Under the pieces are notes generated by a model. That model made no database searches. It saw only the letters and a list, made by a program, of their open reading frames with translations, and was not told the origin of the DNA. This document shows, piece by piece, positions 43,598 to 51,751 of a DNA stretch of 64,000 nucleotides. Source of the stretch: Actinomadura graeca (GTDB lineage Bacteria; Actinomycetota; Actinomycetes; Streptosporangiales; Streptosporangiaceae); contig NZ_CP059572.1 in the NCBI RefSeq assembly GCF_019175365.1, positions 1,302,001 to 1,366,000 on the forward strand. Direction: 5' to 3'. Position 1 is the first letter of the stretch. Each line of letters begins with the position of its first letter. Made by a program: the position numbers and the translations under genes.

Positions 43598-44095
43598 CTA
43601 GCCGACCAGCGAGACCTGCTGGCCGGGCTGGGTGTCGCCGTAGCGGTCGGTGACCTTGTTGAGCTGGATCTGGTAGTACAGGACGCCGAAGCCGAGGATG
43701 CCGAGCAGGAAGCCCATGCCGCCGCTGCAGCTGGCGGGGAGGCCGGCGGCGCGCTGGGCCTGGGCGATGCGGCCGCCGAGCTTGCACCACATGACGAGGG
43801 GCCAGATGCCCAGGGTGATGCTGCCGAACAGGATGGACAGGAGCGCGTTGGTGGCGGCGTTGTCGATGCGGCGGTCGTACTCGTGCAGTTCGACGTGGAC
43901 CTTGTAGAACCACACCATGCCGTAGATGCCGAAGGTGATGATCGGCAGGCCGAGCCAGGCGCCGACGGGGTTGCGGCGCTTCATGTTGGCTCCGGCGCCG
44001 TGGGCGACGGGCGCCTGCTGCTGCGGGGCCGGGGCGTAGCCGCCCTGGTACGCCTGCTGCTGCTGGTAGGGCTGGCCCTGCTGGGGGTAACTCAT
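43598..44095 (-). CDS. DUF4234 membrane protein with Gln/Pro/Tyr-rich N-terminus
   Basis: 165 residues: a disordered PQQGQPYQQQQAYQGG-type start (about 1-40) and a DUF4234 domain with KRRNPVGAWLGLPIITFGIYGMVW and two or three further membrane helices. ATG 44095 follows AGGAGAG. DUF4234 proteins are common in actinobacteria; no biochemical role is established. Low-complexity Gln/Tyr starts like this may favour clustering at the membrane. It is transcribed alone, with a 156-bp leader to the phosphoesterase end. Confidence 0.8.
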   Translation of the reverse strand: MSYPQQGQPYQQQQAYQGGYAPAPQQQAPVAHGAGANMKRRNPVGAWLGLPIITFGIYGMVWFYKVHVELHEYDRRIDNAATNALLSILFGSITLGIWPLVMWCKLGGRIAQAQRAAGLPASCSGGMGFLLGILGFGVLYYQIQLNKVTDRYGDTQPGQQVSLVG

Positions 44096-44251
44096 CGAGT
44101 CGCTCTCCTGAGGACGCGGTCGTTTTCCGGCCGACCGTCCGTTACCGTTCACCCGAATGGTGAGCCAAGACTGTAACGGGGTGGTGGCCGCCGACGTGGG
44201 AGGATCACCCAGATTCGTCGGCACATCCTGCAAGATTGTCTGATTCGTAAT

Positions 44252-45778
44252 CTAGCGCAGCGGGATCGGCACCTCGTCCTCGCACGGTGGTGACGTCTCG
44301 TGATCGCCGCAGCCTGTCGCGGCGTAGCAACGGATGCGGAGCTCGCTCTCCGTCACGTCCACGCGCAGGAAGCTCTTGAAGAACGGCGGGGTGTCCCAGT
44401 CGGCCAGCTCGGAGCGGAAGCGCTGCGGGAGCTTGCGGACGGGCAGGTGCGAGAAGCGGGGGCGTGCGCGGCGCCCGCGCGGGACGCCGAGCATGCCGGC
44501 GACGAACCGCGCGCGGCGGGACGGCCTGGGGTCCAGGTAGCCGCGGCCCGGCTCGATGCCGAGCCGGTGCTCGATGACCGCGGTCGCCTCCTCGGGGGTG
44601 AGCTCGAAGAGGCGCGGCAGCCGGAGCCAGCGGCCGTACAGCCTGCTGTAGCGCGACAGGGAGTCACCGCGGAGCGGGTAGCAGCGGAAGCGGGACTCGT
44701 CGACGACGCTGGTGCGGGGGATGGTGTGCGTGCCGTGCATGAACGCGCCGCCGCCGCCCGACACCAGGTAGTGGATGGTGCGGCCGTCGTCGAGGGGCAC
44801 CGGGTAGTGCTGGTAGTTGTGGATGTCGCCGCCGATCGCCGCGACGTAGTGGTGCGCCGGATCCCGGACGATCTCGTCGACGGTCCCGCCGCCCTCGATC
44901 GGCCCGGGGCGGTGGTCGTCGTCCACGTAGATGGGCTTGCCGGTGACCAGCATCTTCGGTTTGGGGCCCGCCGACACCTCGCGCAGCCATGCGCCCTGCT
45001 CGCGGTCGACGCGTCCGGTGATGCCGGTGTCGATGCCGATGATGCGCAGGGACGGCGTGTCGATGGCCCAATACGGTCCGGGCTGCGCGGCCTGCTGGCC
45101 GGGGGCGCCGCGGTAGGTGCGCCGCGCCTCGGCGAGGGCGGCGGTGTCGACCGTCCCGGGGCGCCGCCAGAGGAGGCGGGGCAGGAACCCGAGGGTCCCG
45201 CGCCAGCGAGGGGGCGAGCAGTCCTCGTCCAGGTCGCAGAAGATGTGCAGGAAGCCGCGCAGCCCGTCGTACCAGTCGTGGTTGCCCGGGACCGCGTAGA
45301 TGGGGCCGGGGTAGTCCTTGTACGGGCGGAAGAACTTCTCGGGGTACTCCCCCGCGTCCCCGGCCGGGTAGATGACGTCACTGGCGATGATCATGAAGTC
45401 GGTGTCGGCGGCGGCGTGCAGCAGCGGCGGGACGACCGCGTACTGCGACTTGTCGCCCTCGCCGGTGTCGCCGAGCAGGACGAACGAGAACTCGGGCGCG
45501 GCGCGGTGCACGGTGAACGCGGCGGGCGTGCCCCGCTCGCGGAGGGCGGCGACGCAGCGGCGGCGGATCGTGTCCGTCGGGTCGCCGAAGAGCCGGGCGA
45601 GCACGTCGTTGCGGGAACGCCACAGCACCGCCGGGCGGCGCCAGGAGAAGTCCGGCACACGTTCGGGGAGCAGTTCCTGGAACGTGCCCGGTTTCCGGCA
45701 CGCCCAGCCCGCGCCCGCCTCGGAGGTGCGCGAGTTGTCGGTAACCGGCGCGGGCCCGGGGGATTCCTCGGCACGCAC
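44252..45778 (-). CDS. calcineurin-like metallophosphoesterase
   Basis: 508 residues. Metal-binding motifs are visible in order: LLGDTGEGD (about 101-109), the altered SDVIYPAGD, PGNHDWYDG (the GNHD motif, about 164-172), then TGKPIY and GGDIHNYQHY (GDxHxxxH). A C-terminal region of ~150 residues lacks motifs. No signal peptide; cytosolic. GTG 45778 has a perfect GGAGGTG five bases upstream. Substrates of such enzymes range from phosphoesters to nucleotides and none can be assigned here. Confidence 0.82.
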   Translation of the reverse strand: MRAEESPGPAPVTDNSRTSEAGAGWACRKPGTFQELLPERVPDFSWRRPAVLWRSRNDVLARLFGDPTDTIRRRCVAALRERGTPAAFTVHRAAPEFSFVLLGDTGEGDKSQYAVVPPLLHAAADTDFMIIASDVIYPAGDAGEYPEKFFRPYKDYPGPIYAVPGNHDWYDGLRGFLHIFCDLDEDCSPPRWRGTLGFLPRLLWRRPGTVDTAALAEARRTYRGAPGQQAAQPGPYWAIDTPSLRIIGIDTGITGRVDREQGAWLREVSAGPKPKMLVTGKPIYVDDDHRPGPIEGGGTVDEIVRDPAHHYVAAIGGDIHNYQHYPVPLDDGRTIHYLVSGGGGAFMHGTHTIPRTSVVDESRFRCYPLRGDSLSRYSRLYGRWLRLPRLFELTPEEATAVIEHRLGIEPGRGYLDPRPSRRARFVAGMLGVPRGRRARPRFSHLPVRKLPQRFRSELADWDTPPFFKSFLRVDVTESELRIRCYAATGCGDHETSPPCEDEVPIPLR

Positions 45779-45866
45779 AGAACACCTCCGGGGGGAGTGA
45801 GGGGATGCTCACAGCCTGTCCCGGAGGTGTTCCGCCGTCAAGCGACCCGGCCGAGGCCGGGGCGGC

Positions 45867-47525
45867 TCAATGCGCGCCGGTTCCGGTCAGCGACCGGACC
45901 TCCAGCTCCGCGAACTTCTCGTCCGTGCGCTCCTTGGACAGGACGGTGCCGAGGTACGCGCACAGGAACCCGATCGGGATCGAGATGAGCCCCGGGTTCT
46001 GCAGCGGGATCGGCGCCACCGTGGTCTCGCTGAACAGCGCGTCCACGTTGCCCTTCGGGATGGTGTCGGACTTGCCGCCCCAGCAGATCGGGCTGAGCAG
46101 CACGAGCGTGACCGCAGAGACGAGCCCGCCGTAGATGCCCGCGACGGCGCCCACGGTGTTGAACCGCTTCCAGAACAGCGAGAACAGCAGCGTGGGGAGG
46201 TTCGCGGACGCGGCGATCGCGAACGCCAGCGCGACCAGGAACGCCACGTTCAGCCCGCGCGCGAAGATCGACAGCACGATCGCGACGGCGCCGATGACGA
46301 TGGCGGCGTAGCGGGCCATCACCACCTCGTCCCGCTCGCTGGCCTTGCCGCGCTTGAACACGTTGGCGAACAGGTCGTGCGCGAACGAGGACGACGAGGC
46401 GAGCGTGAGGCCCGCGACCACGGCGAGGATCGTCGCGAACGCGACCGCCGCGATGATCGCCAGGAAGATCGCGCCTCCCGTGGACCCCGCGCCGCCGCCG
46501 AGCTCCTGGGCGAGCTGCGGCGCGGCGGTGTTGCCGCCCTTGTCCTGCGCGGCGATGGCCTTGCCGCCGACGAGGGCCGCGGCGCCGAAGCCGATGACCA
46601 GCGTCATCAGGTAGAACACGCCGATGATGCCGATGGCCCAGTTGACGGACGTGCGGGCCGCGCGGGACGTCGGGACGGTGTAGAAGCGGATCAGGATGTG
46701 CGGCAGCCCGGCCGTCCCGAGCACGAGGGCGAGGCCGAGCGAGAGCAGGTCGAGCTTGGACCACACGTTGGTCGCGCCGTACTTCAGGCCCGGCTTGAGG
46801 AACGCGTCGCCCTTGCCGCTCTTGTCGGCGGCGGCGCCGAGCAGCTCCGACGGGTTGAAGCTGTACTTCGACAGCACCCACACCGTCATGACGATCGCGC
46901 CGGTCATGAGCATGACGGCCTTGACGACCTGCACCCAGGTGGTGCCCTTCATGCCGCCGACCGTCACATAGAAGATCATCAGCGCGCCGACGACGACGAT
47001 CGTCCAGATCTTGGCGCTCTCGCCGTCGACGTCCAGCAGCAGGCCGACCAGCGCGCCCGCGCCGACCATCTGGGCGAGCAGGTAGAAGATCGACACGACG
47101 ATGGTGGAGATGCCGGCGGCGGCGCGGACCGGCCGCTGCCGCATCCGGAACGCCAGGACGTCGGCCATCGTGTACCGGCCCGAGTTGCGCAGCAGCTCGG
47201 CGACCAGCAGCAGCGCGACCAGCCAGGCGACCAGGAAGCCGATGGAGTACAGGAAGCCGTCGTAGCCCGACAGGGCGAACAGGCCCGCGATGCCGAGGAA
47301 CGACGCGGCCGACATGTAGTCGCCGCTGATCGCGAGCCCGTTCTGGATGGGGGTGAACTGCCGTCCGCCCGCGTAGTAGTCGGCGGCGGTCTTGTTCTGC
47401 CGCGACGCCCAGAGGGTGATCCACAAGGTGATCGCCACGAAGGCCGCGAACAGGACGAGCGAGAACGTCCGGTGCTCGTTGTCGGAGGCCGCCAGCACGG
47501 GGGCGGCGAACTGCTGGGGGCTCAC
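45867..47525 (-). CDS. actP: sodium:solute symporter, acetate/monocarboxylate type (ActP-like)
   Basis: 552 residues with about thirteen membrane helices of the SSS family. Family stretches include ADYYAGGRQFTPIQNGLAI SGDYMSAASFLGI, GGMKGTTWVQVVKAVML and PHILIRFYTVP. Together with the DUF485 gene just upstream it forms the standard yjcH-actP arrangement, which imports acetate or similar short-chain acids with cations. GTG 47525 overlaps the DUF485 stop. The extracellular loop near 420-450 is probably species-specific. Confidence 0.9.
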   Translation of the reverse strand: MSPQQFAAPVLAASDNEHRTFSLVLFAAFVAITLWITLWASRQNKTAADYYAGGRQFTPIQNGLAISGDYMSAASFLGIAGLFALSGYDGFLYSIGFLVAWLVALLLVAELLRNSGRYTMADVLAFRMRQRPVRAAAGISTIVVSIFYLLAQMVGAGALVGLLLDVDGESAKIWTIVVVGALMIFYVTVGGMKGTTWVQVVKAVMLMTGAIVMTVWVLSKYSFNPSELLGAAADKSGKGDAFLKPGLKYGATNVWSKLDLLSLGLALVLGTAGLPHILIRFYTVPTSRAARTSVNWAIGIIGVFYLMTLVIGFGAAALVGGKAIAAQDKGGNTAAPQLAQELGGGAGSTGGAIFLAIIAAVAFATILAVVAGLTLASSSSFAHDLFANVFKRGKASERDEVVMARYAAIVIGAVAIVLSIFARGLNVAFLVALAFAIAASANLPTLLFSLFWKRFNTVGAVAGIYGGLVSAVTLVLLSPICWGGKSDTIPKGNVDALFSETTVAPIPLQNPGLISIPIGFLCAYLGTVLSKERTDEKFAELEVRSLTGTGAH

Positions 47526-48028
47526 TCGCCGTCCTCCTCGGACTTCGCAGGCTCGGACTTCGCGGGCTCGGCGGGCTTTGCCGCCGAAGCGGGCTTCTCC
47601 ACCGGGGCGGTCTTCTCCACCGGGGCGGTCTTCTCCACCGGGGCGGCCTTCTTTGGCGCGGTGGCCGCGCCGCCGGGTCCCGCGGACGCGGCGGCGCCGC
47701 GCACGGACTCGGCGAGCGGTTCGAGCTTGCCGCGCGCGTACCGCTCGTAGGTCCAGGCGATGAGGAAGGTCGAGACGAACTGGAGCAGCCCGAAGACCAG
47801 CGCCACGTTGATCTCGCCGAAGAGCTTGTGGCCCATGAAGCCGCGCGCGTACGCCGACAGCACGACGTAGAGCAGATACCAGACGAGGAAGGCCGCCGTC
47901 ATGGGGAACACGAAACGGCGGAAGGCGAGGCGCAGCCGCTCGAACTCCGGCGACCGCCTCAGTTGCGCGTAGGCCGCGTTGTCGAGCCCGCCTGACGCGG
48001 GCCCCGGCCCTGATGACTCGGTTGTCAC
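47522..48028 (-). CDS. DUF485 membrane protein, partner of the acetate symporter
   Basis: 168 residues with a DUF485 domain (about 20-110): FERLRLAFRRFVFPMTAAFLVWYLLYVVLSAYARGFM and GLLQFVSTFLIAWTYERYA, giving two membrane helices. The tail is Ala/Pro/Lys/Glu-rich with three repeats of APVEKT-type units. They are encoded by an 18-bp tandem repeat at 47595-47648, so length may vary between strains. GTG 48028 follows GGAGGTG. Coupled to actP. Confidence 0.85.
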   Translation of the reverse strand: MTTESSGPGPASGGLDNAAYAQLRRSPEFERLRLAFRRFVFPMTAAFLVWYLLYVVLSAYARGFMGHKLFGEINVALVFGLLQFVSTFLIAWTYERYARGKLEPLAESVRGAAASAGPGGAATAPKKAAPVEKTAPVEKTAPVEKPASAAKPAEPAKSEPAKSEEDGE

Positions 48029-48273
48029 GACCACCTCCGCCGAACGATCACCACTGCGAATCTCACCGAGAACCGCGGCAACGATGCACCACAGGGATGG
48101 CCGATGCAGGCCAGATGACCAAGAACTCCACCGGCATGTGAGAACGGATACACGCCCGATGCGACCCCGATGCCAGACCGTGATCCACCTCACACGGACG
48201 GTGCGGTATGGCGCGGCACGCCGAACGCCTCACGCCCGGCCGGTCGGTCCCGGCCGGTGCGTCGGGCGGTGCG

Positions 48274-48471
48274 TCAGGCGGAGCGCGGGGCCGCCGCGCC
48301 GGCCGCCGGAGCGCTCAGGCTCCGGATCGGGACGGGGCGGACCCCGCCGTCCCGCGGGGAGCGGAGCGTGGTGGACGCCGGCGCCACCCCCAGAGACACC
48401 GGCGCCACCACGGCGAGGGCGCCCGCGGACATCATGAGTCCCCCCAGAACGGCGAGCAGTCGCCTTCCCAT
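48274..48471 (-). CDS. small secreted protein, unknown
   Basis: 65 residues: start MGRRLLAVLGGLMMSAGALA with a twin-Arg and a hydrophobic core, probable signal cleavage near residue 26-30, then about 35 Ser/Arg/Pro/Ala-rich residues ending AAGAAAPRSA. GGAGG precedes the ATG by four bases, which supports translation. There is no homology I recognise. The mature part lacks cysteine and structure motifs. A GAGAT-CCAA-ATCTC inverted repeat lies 93 bp upstream. Confidence 0.55.
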   Translation of the reverse strand: MGRRLLAVLGGLMMSAGALAVVAPVSLGVAPASTTLRSPRDGGVRPVPIRSLSAPAAGAAAPRSA

Positions 48472-48602
48472 GATGCCTCCACAGACAGCCCCAAGGTCCC
48501 GAAAGCGGGACGTACACGACGCTATCCGGAGGGCCGTAACGTCGACGTAAACCGACCCAAACGTGAGATCCAAATCTCGGGCCCTTCGGGCGGAACCGCA
48601 GG

Positions 48603-49496
48603 TCAGGGCGCCAGGACGCGCAGCGCCCCCGGCATCACCCGCGCCGTCACGGGCAGCACGCCCGGCAGTTCTCCGTCGGCCCCGTAGGGCAGCGTCCGGC
48701 CCGACGCGGCGGACGCCTCGCCGAGCTCGATCCGCACCTCACGGCCGCGCAGCACCTCCACCTCGGGCCGCCGGACGTGCGACCCGTCCGAGAGCTCCCG
48801 CATCACGGCGAAGAACAGCGTCCTGGGCGCGTGCCGGATCAGCACGACGTCCAGCATCCCGTCGTCCACGCGGGCGCCGGGCGCGATGCGCCTGCCGGAG
48901 CCGTAGTAGCCGGAGTTGGCGGCGACGACCGTGTACCCGAGCCGCCGGTGCTCCTCGCCGTCCACGGTCACGCGGTAGTCGGCGGGCCGCCACGACGCGA
49001 CGGCGCGCAGCGCCCCGGCGTAGTACGCCACCGGGCCGCGCAGCAGCCGCGCCCTGTTGGCGTTGCGGTTGGCGACCGCGTCCACGCCCGCGTACACGCT
49101 GCCGAGGACGGGCCTGCCGTTGGCCTCGATGACGTCCACGGGCCGCGGGGCCCCGTCCAGCAGCAGCCGGGCCAGCCCGGCCGGGTCCGGCGGGACGCCG
49201 AGCTGGCGCGCGAAGTCGTTGCCGCGCCCGGCGGGCACGATGCCGAGGACCGCGTCCGTCCCGGCCAGGGCACCGCCGACGCGGCCGACCATGCCGTCGC
49301 CGCCCACCCCGAGGACCACCCGGCCGGCCCCGGCCGCGCGGCGCGCGAGGCTCCCGGCGTGCTCCAGGCCGCGGCTGTGCTCGACGCCGACGTCGGCGCC
49401 CGCCTCCCGCAGAAGCCGGGCGATCGGCGCCAGCGCCGGCCCGGCCGCCGCCCCGCCCGCGGCCGGGTTGACGATCGCGGTGAACGCGCGCGCCAT
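48603..49496 (-). CDS. diacylglycerol/lipid kinase family protein
   Basis: 297 residues. The catalytic domain has the nucleotide motif VVLGVGGDGMVGRV and the GIVPAGRGNDFARQLGV motif of the DagK/YegS family; the C-terminal beta-sandwich follows. It phosphorylates diacylglycerol, sphingosine-like or related lipids at the membrane. It starts two bases after the stop of the alkyl-DHAP synthase-like gene, so it is the second gene of that operon. Pairing with ether-lipid and glycerol-3-phosphate enzymes supports a role in glycerolipid metabolism. Confidence 0.87.
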   Translation of the reverse strand: MARAFTAIVNPAAGGAAAGPALAPIARLLREAGADVGVEHSRGLEHAGSLARRAAGAGRVVLGVGGDGMVGRVGGALAGTDAVLGIVPAGRGNDFARQLGVPPDPAGLARLLLDGAPRPVDVIEANGRPVLGSVYAGVDAVANRNANRARLLRGPVAYYAGALRAVASWRPADYRVTVDGEEHRRLGYTVVAANSGYYGSGRRIAPGARVDDGMLDVVLIRHAPRTLFFAVMRELSDGSHVRRPEVEVLRGREVRIELGEASAASGRTLPYGADGELPGVLPVTARVMPGALRVLAP

Positions 49497-49498
49497 CG

Positions 49499-51112
49499 CT
49501 ACTCCCCCGGGACGAGCACGCCGGGGCTGAGGATCCCGGCCGGGTCCAGCCGGTCCTTGACGGCGCGCAGCACCGCGCCGCCGAGCGGCCCGATCTCCCG
49601 GGCGTACCAGTCGCGGTGGTCGGTGCCCACGCCGTGGTGGTGGCTGATCGTCCCGCCGGCCTCGGCGATCGCGTCGCAGGCCGCGCGCTTGGCCGCCGCC
49701 CAGTGCGCGACCGGGTCGGTGCCCTGGGCGCAGACGACGGTGAAGTACAGCGACGCGCCGGACGGGTAGACGTGCGAGATGTGGCACATGACCAGCGGCG
49801 GCGTGCCGGCGCCGGAGAGCGCGCCGGTCAGGGCGCACCGGACGGCCTCGTACAGCCGCGGGACGCCCGACCAGAACGCGGCGGTCTCCAGTGTCTCCAC
49901 GAACGCGCCTGCGTCGAGCAGCGCGTCGCGCAGGTAGGGGGCGTCGAACCGGCCGTGTTCCCACCTGTCTCCCGGCCCGGCGCCGAGCGGTTCGCCGCCC
50001 GCGGCTGCCAGCGCCTCCGCCGCCCGGGCCCGGCGTCCGGCGACCGCCGCCCGGGTGCCCTCGAACCCGAGGACGGCCAGGCACCCGGCGTCCCGTGAGG
50101 AGCCGATCGCGGCGGGGTCGGCGAGGCCGGCCATGGTCTCGGCCTCGTCGGACAGGCGGAGGACGGCGGGGAGCGGGCCGTCCTGGGCCAGCCCCCGCAG
50201 CGCCGCCGTGCCCTGCTCGAAGGACGCGAACCGCCAGCCCTCGTAGGCCCTCGTCTCCGGGACGGGGTGGACGCGGACGGTCACCGACGTGATCACCCCG
50301 AAGGCGCCCTCGGAGCCGAGGACGAGCTGCCGCAGGTCGGGCCCGGCGGCGGACTTCGGCGCGCGGCCGAGTTCCAGGGTGCCCTCGGGTGTGGCGGCGG
50401 TGAGCGCCACCACCATGTCGTCGAACCGCCCGTACCCCGCGGACGCCTGCCCGCTGGACCGCGCCGCGGCGAAGCCGCCGACCGACGCCCATGCGAACGA
50501 CTGCGGGAAGTGCCCGAGCGTGTACCCGCGCGCGCCCAGCAGCGCCTCGGCCGCCGGACCGCGCAGCCCGGGCTCCAGGACGGCCGTCCTGGACGTCTCG
50601 TCCAGCGTTACGAGCGCGTCCATCCGCCGCAGGTCGAGGGCGGCGAACCCGCCCGTCCTCCCGCCGGGCAGGCTCGCGCGCGGCGGGGTGAGGGCGCCCA
50701 CGACGGACGTGCCGCCGCCGTAGGGGACGACCGCGATCCGCCGCGCGGTACAGGTGCGGAGCACGGCGAGGACCTCGTCGTGGGACGCGGGCAGGACGAC
50801 GGCGTCGGGGGCGTCGGAGACCTCGCCGGCGCGGATGCGCAGCAGGTCGGAGGTGGACCTGCCGCGCGTGTGCCGGATGCGCGCCTCGGCGCCGGTGCGG
50901 ACGTGCGCGGCGCCGACGTCCGCGGCGAGCGCGGCCAGATCGTCCGGGGCGAGGCGGCTATCAGGGACCTCGACGTCCTGGAGGGCGACCGTCGGCACGG
51001 CCGCGGGCCGCACGCCGAGCAGCTCGCGCAGGAGCGCGGCCACGGGGTCCGGCAGCGCCGTGGCCCGGGCGGGGTCGCCCCAGCCGCTCCACAGCATGTC
51101 CCGCGTCTCCAC
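49499..51112 (-). CDS. FAD-linked oxidase, alkyldihydroxyacetonephosphate synthase-like
   Basis: 537 residues: FAD-binding domain with PYGGGTSVVGAL (the GGGTSV motif) and PDLRQLVLGSEGAFGVIT, and a C-terminal catalytic domain with TISHHHGVGTDHRDWY (the His-rich ADHAPS motif). In eukaryotes this enzyme replaces the acyl of acyl-DHAP by a fatty alcohol, making ether lipids. Actinobacterial homologues are widespread; their reaction is not fully proven. GTG 51112 follows GGGGAGG. Divergent from a TetR gene, with 42 bp between starts. It heads an operon with the lipid kinase. Confidence 0.82.
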   Translation of the reverse strand: METRDMLWSGWGDPARATALPDPVAALLRELLGVRPAAVPTVALQDVEVPDSRLAPDDLAALAADVGAAHVRTGAEARIRHTRGRSTSDLLRIRAGEVSDAPDAVVLPASHDEVLAVLRTCTARRIAVVPYGGGTSVVGALTPPRASLPGGRTGGFAALDLRRMDALVTLDETSRTAVLEPGLRGPAAEALLGARGYTLGHFPQSFAWASVGGFAAARSSGQASAGYGRFDDMVVALTAATPEGTLELGRAPKSAAGPDLRQLVLGSEGAFGVITSVTVRVHPVPETRAYEGWRFASFEQGTAALRGLAQDGPLPAVLRLSDEAETMAGLADPAAIGSSRDAGCLAVLGFEGTRAAVAGRRARAAEALAAAGGEPLGAGPGDRWEHGRFDAPYLRDALLDAGAFVETLETAAFWSGVPRLYEAVRCALTGALSGAGTPPLVMCHISHVYPSGASLYFTVVCAQGTDPVAHWAAAKRAACDAIAEAGGTISHHHGVGTDHRDWYAREIGPLGGAVLRAVKDRLDPAGILSPGVLVPGE

Positions 51113-51141
51113 CGCGCCTCCCCGTCCCGCCCGCCTGTGCT

Positions 51142-51147
51142 TACACT
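51142..51147 (+). promoter_or_regulatory. -10 box TACACT of a leaderless tetR transcript; TGTGAC/GTCACA arms adjacent
   Basis: TACACT ends eight bases before the tetR ATG at 51155, the distance expected when transcription starts at the ATG itself. No Shine-Dalgarno is present. TGTGAC (51147-51152) and GTCACA (51168-51173) form an inverted repeat over the start, a candidate TetR operator covering both divergent promoters. Confidence 0.55.
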
Positions 51148-51154
51148 GTGACAT

Positions 51155-51751
51155 ATGACGTCGAATCGTCACAACAAGGCGGCCGACGACGCGGTCCTGG
51201 ACGCGGCGCGCGACTGCGTGCTGGCGGTCGGCGTGCGCCGGACGACCCTCACCGACATCGCCCGCCGCGCCGGCGTCTCCCGCATGACGCTGTACCGGCG
51301 CTGGCCGGACGTCCGCACGATCGTCGCGGACCTGATGACCCGCGAGTGGGTCGGGATCGGCGCCGCCGTGCGGCCGCCGGACGACGGCGGGCCCGTCCGT
51401 CCCCGGCTGGTGGAGGGGCTGGTCGCCGGGGTCGCGGCGTTCCGCGCGCACCCGCTGCTCCGCAAGATCGTCGAGGTGGACCCCGAGCTGCTGCTCCCCT
51501 ACGTCCTGGACCGGCTCGGCACCAGCCAGCACGTGTTCCTGGGGCTGTTCGAGGAGGCGCTGCGGGCCGGGCAGGCGGACGGGACGGTCCGCCCCGGCCC
51601 GCCCGCCCGGCAGGCGCGCGCGCTGCTGCTCGTCGTCCAGTCGTTCGCGCTCTCGGGGCCGACGATGACCGGCGGGGACGACCCGGAGCTGTCCGCCGCC
51701 GCCCTCGACGGCGAGCTCCGCCACGTCCTGGACAGGATGCTCGCGCCGTGA
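51155..51751 (+). CDS. TetR-family transcriptional regulator
   Basis: 198 residues: an N-terminal HTH (about 12-58) with LTDIARRAGVSRMTLYRRWPD and a C-terminal ligand domain of helices. It probably represses itself with glpD downstream and the divergent alkyl-DHAP synthase operon. The ligand may be a lipid or fatty acid, by context. Its stop overlaps the glpD start (GTGA). Confidence 0.87.
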   Translation: MTSNRHNKAADDAVLDAARDCVLAVGVRRTTLTDIARRAGVSRMTLYRRWPDVRTIVADLMTREWVGIGAAVRPPDDGGPVRPRLVEGLVAGVAAFRAHPLLRKIVEVDPELLLPYVLDRLGTSQHVFLGLFEEALRAGQADGTVRPGPPARQARALLLVVQSFALSGPTMTGGDDPELSAAALDGELRHVLDRMLAP

